From Methanobacterium sp. (GTDB taxonomy: Archaea; Methanobacteriota; Methanobacteria; Methanobacteriales; Methanobacteriaceae): DNA of 9,742 bases. Positions 5,657 to 9,742 of this stretch are shown here, in pieces. Position 1 is the first letter of the stretch. Each line of letters begins with the position of its first letter. Below the pieces are notes generated by a model. The model saw nothing but the letters and a program-made list of their open reading frames with translations. It was not told where the DNA came from and made no database searches. Position numbers and translations under genes: made by a program. Location of the stretch: NCBI GenBank assembly GCA_028700095.1, contig JAQVTJ010000058.1, positions 1 through 9,742 on the forward strand. The letters run 5' to 3'.

Positions 5657-7225
5657 ATGTCATTAAAAAATAAAAATAATAATTTACATATCTATATTTT
5701 AATTCTTGTTTTTTTAATTGGACTGTTTATTTTTAATGATTATGGTATGGGTCCCGATGAAGTCACTGAAAAACTTAGGGGGGATTATATTTATGATTCT
5801 ATATTTAATACTAGCACTATTTCTGACAGTGAAATTAATTCTTTGCCAGATAATATTGATGATTATGGTCCAGGGTATGCACTTATTTCTTCAATTATTT
5901 TGAATATTTTTAAAATAGACTCTTTAAGGAATATTTTTCTTTTTAGGCATTTTTTGTCATTTTTTATTTATTTCATTGGATTAATATTTTTTTATTTATT
6001 ATCAAATAAATTTTTTAAAAATAATTTTTTATCTTTTTTATCTTTAATTTTTTTAATATTAAGTCCAAGAATTTTTGGAGAAGCTTTTACTAACACTAAA
6101 GATACTATATTTATGTCTTTTTTTATAATAAGTGCATATACTTTATTTGAATTTTACGAAAAAAAAACATTAAAATATTTATTTTTTCATTCATTATCAA
6201 CTGCACTACTTGTTGATACAAGAATATTGGGATTAATAATGATTTTTTTAACTTTATTATTGTTTATTTTTGATTTTTTTAAATTTGAAAAAAATAAATT
6301 TAAAATATTTTTTAAAAAAAACGAATTAAAATTATTATTTATTTATTTAATACTATCTTCAATTTTAATAATTTTATTTTGGCCAAAATTATGGAGCAAT
6401 CCATTGTATTTATTCACTGCTTTAAAAAATATGGCAAATCATGATATGATAGTTAATGAAAATTATTTTGGAGAATCTATATTATCAAATAATCTCCCCT
6501 GGCATTATACAATAGTATGGATTTTTATAAGCACTCCTTTAATCTACTCATTTTTATTTTTAATAGGGATATTTATTTTATTTAAATCAAAAGAAATTTT
6601 TAAAAATAAAAATTTAATTATTTTTTTATGGTTTTTTATTCCTTTATTTATGATAATTGTGCTAAAATCAACAATTTATGACACTTGGAGACATTTGTTT
6701 TTTATTTATCCTGCTTTTATTTTAATCACAGTTTATGGTTTTAATTGGTTAAATAACTTTTTTAAAAATAAAAAATATAAAAAATTTGTTTCTTTTTTTT
6801 ATGTGGCAATTTTAATAGGATTAATATTAACTTTAGTATTTATAATAAAAAATCATCCTTATCAAAATGTTTATTTTAATCCTTTAATAAGGGCAACTTT
6901 TGATTTAAAAGAAAATTTCGAATTGGATAATATGGGGATGTCTATTAGACAAGGATTAGAATATATTGTAAATAATGACAAAAGGGATAATTTAAATGTT
7001 TCATTTGTAGGAATAAGTCCAATACCTAATTTATACATATTAAATGAAGAAGATAGTAAAAGAATAAATTTAGTTCATCTGCCTGATTATGTAGGAGATT
7101 ATTCTAATTTAAATTATTTCTTGACAAATTTTAGATGGTGGAGTAAAAATGTTTTTGATTGTAATAAAGTCTATTCTATAGATGTTGAAGGGACAGAAAT
7201 ATTAATGGTATGTAAATTAAATTAA
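5657..7225 (+). CDS. GT-C membrane glycosyltransferase, GT39-like (second type)
   Basis: This 522-residue polytopic membrane protein is of the PMT-like GT39 kind and differs from the other GT-C gene in its motif set. After a first span (about 11-27), YGMGPDEVTE (29-38) carries the acidic pair D34-E35, the probable catalytic site. SPRIFGEAFTNTKDTIF (136-152) matches the family's PRxxGxxxxNxKD element, and VDTRILGL (186-193) and LFWPKLWSNP (240-249) follow. PWHYTIVWIFISTPL (281-295), YDTWRHLFFIYP (341-352) and HPYQNVYFNPL (400-410) are also family landmarks. FELDNMGMSIRQGLEYI (421-437) opens an extracytoplasmic C-terminal domain. Its only two cysteines, C502 and C519, are at the very C-terminus. 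It would transfer a polyprenyl-phosphate-linked sugar on the outer face. It is divergent from radical SAM copy 2 and convergent with the GT2 gene to its right. Acceptor and sugar are unknown. Confidence 0.83.
   Translation: MSLKNKNNNLHIYILILVFLIGLFIFNDYGMGPDEVTEKLRGDYIYDSIFNTSTISDSEINSLPDNIDDYGPGYALISSIILNIFKIDSLRNIFLFRHFLSFFIYFIGLIFFYLLSNKFFKNNFLSFLSLIFLILSPRIFGEAFTNTKDTIFMSFFIISAYTLFEFYEKKTLKYLFFHSLSTALLVDTRILGLIMIFLTLLLFIFDFFKFEKNKFKIFFKKNELKLLFIYLILSSILIILFWPKLWSNPLYLFTALKNMANHDMIVNENYFGESILSNNLPWHYTIVWIFISTPLIYSFLFLIGIFILFKSKEIFKNKNLIIFLWFFIPLFMIIVLKSTIYDTWRHLFFIYPAFILITVYGFNWLNNFFKNKKYKKFVSFFYVAILIGLILTLVFIIKNHPYQNVYFNPLIRATFDLKENFELDNMGMSIRQGLEYIVNNDKRDNLNVSFVGISPIPNLYILNEEDSKRINLVHLPDYVGDYSNLNYFLTNFRWWSKNVFDCNKVYSIDVEGTEILMVCKLN
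7222..7225. other. Shared TTAA containing both stop codons of convergent genes
   Basis: TTAA is its own complement. Its last three bases are the TAA stop of the plus-strand GT-C gene (7223-7225). On the minus strand, 7224-7222 is the TAA stop of the GT2 gene. There is thus no intergenic DNA, and each 3' untranslated region must run into the other gene. A five-T run follows on the plus strand (7226-7230), inside the GT2 coding sequence. Confidence 0.9.
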
Positions 7226-8103
7226 TTTTTGAAAATAATTGCAATGTTTGTTAAATAATAAATATTATTATAAATAATTGCCCTTATTATTGACATAAAA
7301 AATTCTCTGATTAAATAACATATTAATTTTAATTTATTACCTTTATATAAATGCTTGAAAAAAAAATATGAAGTATTTTTATGATACCAGTAAGCCCATT
7401 CTTTTTTTTTGTCAGGGCTAATATTGCCTCCAATATTTGATGCTGTGTGTATTACTCTACATTTTGGATTAAAAACAACATTAAAACCTAATTCATAAAC
7501 CCTGTAAATAAATTCAGTTTCATCCATATAATGCCCAAACATTTTTTCATCCATAAGGCCTATTTTTTTTATAATTTTTTTCCTTATGCTAAAATTGGAG
7601 CCATGTAAATGTTTTACATTCAAATTATGAGTAATTTTTTGTGAAAAATTTGAAATTATATTTCCGCTCCAAGTTATATCACCCGTTTTTTTATATTTAA
7701 ATAATAAATTATGAAAAATAGAATTTTTTTGTTCTTTGATTTCAGCACCTCCAACAGCTCCCACTTTTATATCTTTAAAAGTATTTAATAATTCTATAAA
7801 ATAATTTTTTTGAATAATTGTGTCATCATCAAAAAAAATAAGTATTTCTCCTTTTGATTTTTTTATTCCTTCATTTCTTGCCTTTACACTGCCTAATCCT
7901 TTATGAGGATTAATTTCAATAATATTTAAATCATATTTTTTGCATACTTTGCTTGTAGCTTTTTCAATCTTTAAGTCATTATTGTTATTTATTACAATTA
8001 TTTCATAATTATTAAGTTCATTATTTATTTTATTTATTGAATCTAAGCAATTATCTAATACATTTGCCCTGCCATATGAAGGAATAATTATAGATAATTT
8101 CAT
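7222..8103 (-). CDS. GT2 family glycosyltransferase (rhamnosyltransferase-like)
   Basis: This 293-residue cytoplasmic GT-A glycosyltransferase probably adds one sugar to a growing glycan. MKLSIIIPSYGRANVL (1-16) and EIIVINNNND (34-43) form the nucleotide-sugar site. KGLGSVKARNEGIKKSKG (68-85) precedes the DxD-type D92-D93-D94 metal site. HGSNFSIRKKIIKKIG (167-182) and the acidic acceptor-side element MDETEFIYR (193-201) match the GSN and ED/E blocks of rhamnosyl- and galactosyl-type GT2 enzymes. The C-terminus (about 257-291) is hydrophobic with basic residues and may touch the membrane. Its ATG overlaps the stop of the upstream GT4 gene as ATGA, a sign of translational coupling in one operon, and GAGG lies 10 bases before the start. 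Its stop codon overlaps that of the convergent GT-C gene. The specificity is not readable. Confidence 0.85.
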   Translation of the reverse strand: MKLSIIIPSYGRANVLDNCLDSINKINNELNNYEIIVINNNNDLKIEKATSKVCKKYDLNIIEINPHKGLGSVKARNEGIKKSKGEILIFFDDDTIIQKNYFIELLNTFKDIKVGAVGGAEIKEQKNSIFHNLLFKYKKTGDITWSGNIISNFSQKITHNLNVKHLHGSNFSIRKKIIKKIGLMDEKMFGHYMDETEFIYRVYELGFNVVFNPKCRVIHTASNIGGNISPDKKKEWAYWYHKNTSYFFFKHLYKGNKLKLICYLIREFFMSIIRAIIYNNIYYLTNIAIIFKN

Positions 8104-9164
8104 TTTAGTAATTCCTCATATAATTTTTTATATTCTTGATAAACTTTATCCCAACTAAATTTTTTAACCCATTTTAATCCTTCTAATGATAATCTATGTC
8201 TTAATTTTTTTCCTTTTATTAATTTTATTAGTTTTTTAGAAAATTCAATATTATTCCCTTGCTTAAAATATTGACATGTAGTTCCTCCAGCTTCCTTTAT
8301 TGCAGGTTGGTCAGATGCAAGTATTGGAACTCCACAAACCATTGCTTCTAAAACAACCAAACCGAAACCTTCAGACATAAATGTTGGAAAGACAATCAAA
8401 TCACTTTCTGCAATTTTTTTTGAATATTCATTTTCTGAAAGTTGTGTAAAAAATTTAGCATTTTCTTTTTTTAATGAATTAAAATAATTATTATCACTTA
8501 TGTGCCCTATTATTCTAAGTTCGCATTTTTCTCTTATATTTTCAGGCAGTTTTTCAAAGCATTTGATTGTAAAATCCTGGCCTTTTTCAGGACTAATTCT
8601 TGAAACATGGCTTATTATAAATTTTTTATTTTTTTTATTTTTAAGGGGTTTAAATTCATTTAAATCAATTCCATTAGGTATTACAATAATATTTTGTTTA
8701 ACTCCCATTTTAATTAAATCATTTTTTGTATTATTACTGACTGTTGTTACAATTGATGCATGATTTGCCTGCCAGACCAATATTTTAGCCATAAATTTAT
8801 TAAAAATTGTCTGATGCCTAATATTTTCATCAATAAAATGTCCAACATGATGAATTGTTAATATAAATGGTTTACTTGAAAATCTTAAAACTTCAATATT
8901 ATTTGCATGAATTAAATCATAATTATTATTTGCTCTTAAACTCATATTTTTTAAAAAATAAATATAATTTAAAAATTTGTTTTTAAAATCAATTTTTTTA
9001 AATATTGAAGATTTTATTGGAAATTTGTTTTTATCAGAAAAACTACTTATAATTTTACATTCAAAATCTTTTGTTGCCCTTTTATAAATCTCATAAAATA
9101 CTTTTTCAGCACCCCCATAAGAGTCTGGAAAAAAATTTCTTGAAACAAAATTTATTTTTTTCAT
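8100..9164 (-). CDS. GT4 family glycosyltransferase (GT-B fold)
   Basis: This 354-residue retaining glycosyltransferase of family GT4 is likely cytoplasmic and membrane-associated. The N-terminal acceptor domain shows the glycine loop SYGGAEKVFYEI (15-26), DLIHANN (83-89) and TIHHVGHF (103-110). The domain linker begins after IPNGIDLNEF (162-171). The C-terminal nucleotide-sugar domain has HVSRISPEKGQD (186-197), RIIG (217-220) and the EX7E signature E265 to E273 in SEGFGLVVLEAM. CGVPILASDQPAIKEAGG (277-294) follows. Length and motif order are complete, so it is a full gene. It lies 10 bp after the methyltransferase stop and overlaps the next gene by 4 bp, so the three genes form an operon. 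No TATA box sits at the expected distance before its ATG, in contrast to the leaderless genes in the window. Donor and acceptor sugars are unknown. Confidence 0.88.
   Translation of the reverse strand: MKKINFVSRNFFPDSYGGAEKVFYEIYKRATKDFECKIISSFSDKNKFPIKSSIFKKIDFKNKFLNYIYFLKNMSLRANNNYDLIHANNIEVLRFSSKPFILTIHHVGHFIDENIRHQTIFNKFMAKILVWQANHASIVTTVSNNTKNDLIKMGVKQNIIVIPNGIDLNEFKPLKNKKNKKFIISHVSRISPEKGQDFTIKCFEKLPENIREKCELRIIGHISDNNYFNSLKKENAKFFTQLSENEYSKKIAESDLIVFPTFMSEGFGLVVLEAMVCGVPILASDQPAIKEAGGTTCQYFKQGNNIEFSKKLIKLIKGKKLRHRLSLEGLKWVKKFSWDKVYQEYKKLYEELLK
8114..8117 (-). promoter_or_regulatory. Shine-Dalgarno-like GAGG before the coupled GT2 gene
   Basis: GAGG on the minus strand (8117-8114) lies 10 bases before the ATG at 8103, inside the end of the GT4 coding sequence. 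It is the only Shine-Dalgarno-like site I see close to a start here, and it belongs to an operon-internal gene, as expected when first genes are leaderless. It also encodes two Glu residues of GT4, so it may be incidental. Confidence 0.35.
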
Positions 9165-9174
9165 AATTATTAAT

Positions 9175-9742
9175 TTATTTGATTTTTTTGTAAATTAGCA
9201 GCTGAGTTGTTTTCCAATCAAAGCCTAATAAAACATTTCTCATTATTTTTAAAGGATTAATTAATTCTCCAAATAATTCATATTTTATTAAAGAATAATT
9301 TTTTTCATTTAAATAACTATTTATTGCCATTTTTGAGTAAGGCTTTACATGCTCAATATTATTCCAGAATCGGTTTATATTCTCAAGGCAATTAGGATTA
9401 GGTGTTGAAATTATTAATAATCCGTTTTTCTTTAGTTTCTTGTCAAAATCAGAAAAAATTTTTTTAAACTCAGGATAAGTTATATGCTCAATAACTTCAA
9501 AAAAGGTTATAATGTCAACTGAATTATTTTTAATATTTTTTATTTCTTTAAAATCATAATTTTTCTTTTCTGCAATTCTTTTCATTTTAGGCTCAATATC
9601 CCAACCTATTAATTTTAATCCTTTTTTTGCATCTTTTATTTCATCAAAAAATCCTAAATTTCCGCATCCAAAATCATAAATAGTATTATTATCTTTTATA
9701 AATTTTAAAGCTATATTAAAATTCTTTTTATTATCAATTAAG
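9175..9742 (-). CDS. Class I SAM-dependent methyltransferase, 5' end outside window
   Basis: The reading frame enters from the right edge and runs to the TAA at 9177-9175, giving 188 visible residues without a start. An internal ATG at 9585 would give 136 residues but would cut off the cofactor site, so it is not the real start. The SAM-binding motif I is visible at YDFGCGNLGFF (visible residues 22-32). WDIEPKM follows as the acidic motif II region at about 47-53. FEVIEHITYPEF (81-92) and LLIISTPNPN (109-117 region) are typical of Methyltransf_23/11-like glycan methyltransferases. A further HVKPYS segment is also usual in sugar O-methyltransferases of polysaccharide clusters. It is the first visible gene of the operon with the GT4 and GT2 genes. 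O-methylation of the glycan, perhaps as a chain-end cap, is likely but inferred. Confidence 0.85.
   Translation of the reverse strand, partial: LIDNKKNFNIALKFIKDNNTIYDFGCGNLGFFDEIKDAKKGLKLIGWDIEPKMKRIAEKKNYDFKEIKNIKNNSVDIITFFEVIEHITYPEFKKIFSDFDKKLKKNGLLIISTPNPNCLENINRFWNNIEHVKPYSKMAINSYLNEKNYSLIKYELFGELINPLKIMRNVLLGFDWKTTQLLIYKKIK

Noticed and set aside
5718..5903. 61-codon plus-strand frame within the second GT-C gene
   Set aside because: It is an out-of-frame reading of the membrane and DE-loop region; its hydrophobic look is inherited from the real gene.
8500..8763. 87-codon plus-strand frame opposite the GT4 gene
   Set aside because: It is antisense to the nucleotide-sugar domain of GT4, which has complete motifs on the other strand.
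9175..9585. Methyltransferase as a 136-residue gene starting at 9585
   Set aside because: The frame continues upstream with the SAM-binding motif, so the ATG at 9585 is internal.
1..9742. CRISPR array, tRNA, rRNA, insertion sequence or phage features
   Set aside because: No regularly spaced long repeats, cloverleaf-like G+C-rich segment, transposase or terminal inverted repeats were seen by eye; repeats present are short A/T-rich promoter-region ones.

Overview
The window looks like a piece of a very A+T-rich archaeal genome, most plausibly a DPANN lineage such as Woesearchaeota, Pacearchaeota or a relative. Three things suggest this. The proteins are dominated by Ile, Lys and Asn. Six of the eight genes whose start lies inside the window have an archaeal TATA-like box (TTTTAAA or TTTATTAA type) centred 26-30 bp before the ATG, with no Shine-Dalgarno sequence, as expected for leaderless mRNAs. 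The third point is gene content: a dolichyl/polyprenyl-phosphate-sugar type of glycosylation gene set. The lineage is an inference; no rRNA or ribosomal protein gene is present to fix it.

The whole window is a cell-surface glycan / protein-glycosylation island with nine genes and almost no spare DNA. Left to right: (1) 1-393 minus, N-terminal part of a GT2 glycosyltransferase cut by the window edge; (2) 443-1984 minus, a multi-membrane-span GT-C (PMT/ArnT, GT39/GT83-like) transferase; (3) 2019-2687 plus, a DPM1/GtrB-like polyprenyl-phosphate sugar synthase, divergent from gene 2 over a 34-bp symmetrical promoter; (4) 2694-4139 minus and (5) 4191-5558 minus, two tandem, colinear paralogous B12-binding-domain radical SAM proteins; (6) 5657-7225 plus, a second GT-C transferase; (7-9) an operon read leftward: 9742-9175 class I SAM methyltransferase (5' end outside the window), 9164-8100 GT4 glycosyltransferase, 8103-7222 GT2 glycosyltransferase.

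A working model is as follows. Cytoplasmic GT2 and GT4 enzymes assemble a glycan, and the DPM1-like enzyme loads single sugars on a polyprenyl phosphate carrier. The two GT-C enzymes transfer such carrier-linked sugars outside the membrane. The SAM methyltransferase and the two B12-radical SAM enzymes would decorate the glycan, its carrier or a membrane lipid. The functions come from motifs seen in the sequence; the joint pathway and all substrates are inference. No oligosaccharyltransferase (AglB), flippase, tRNA, rRNA, CRISPR array or mobile element is visible. The longest non-coding stretch is 98 bp (5559-5656), so no gap exceeds 300 bp.
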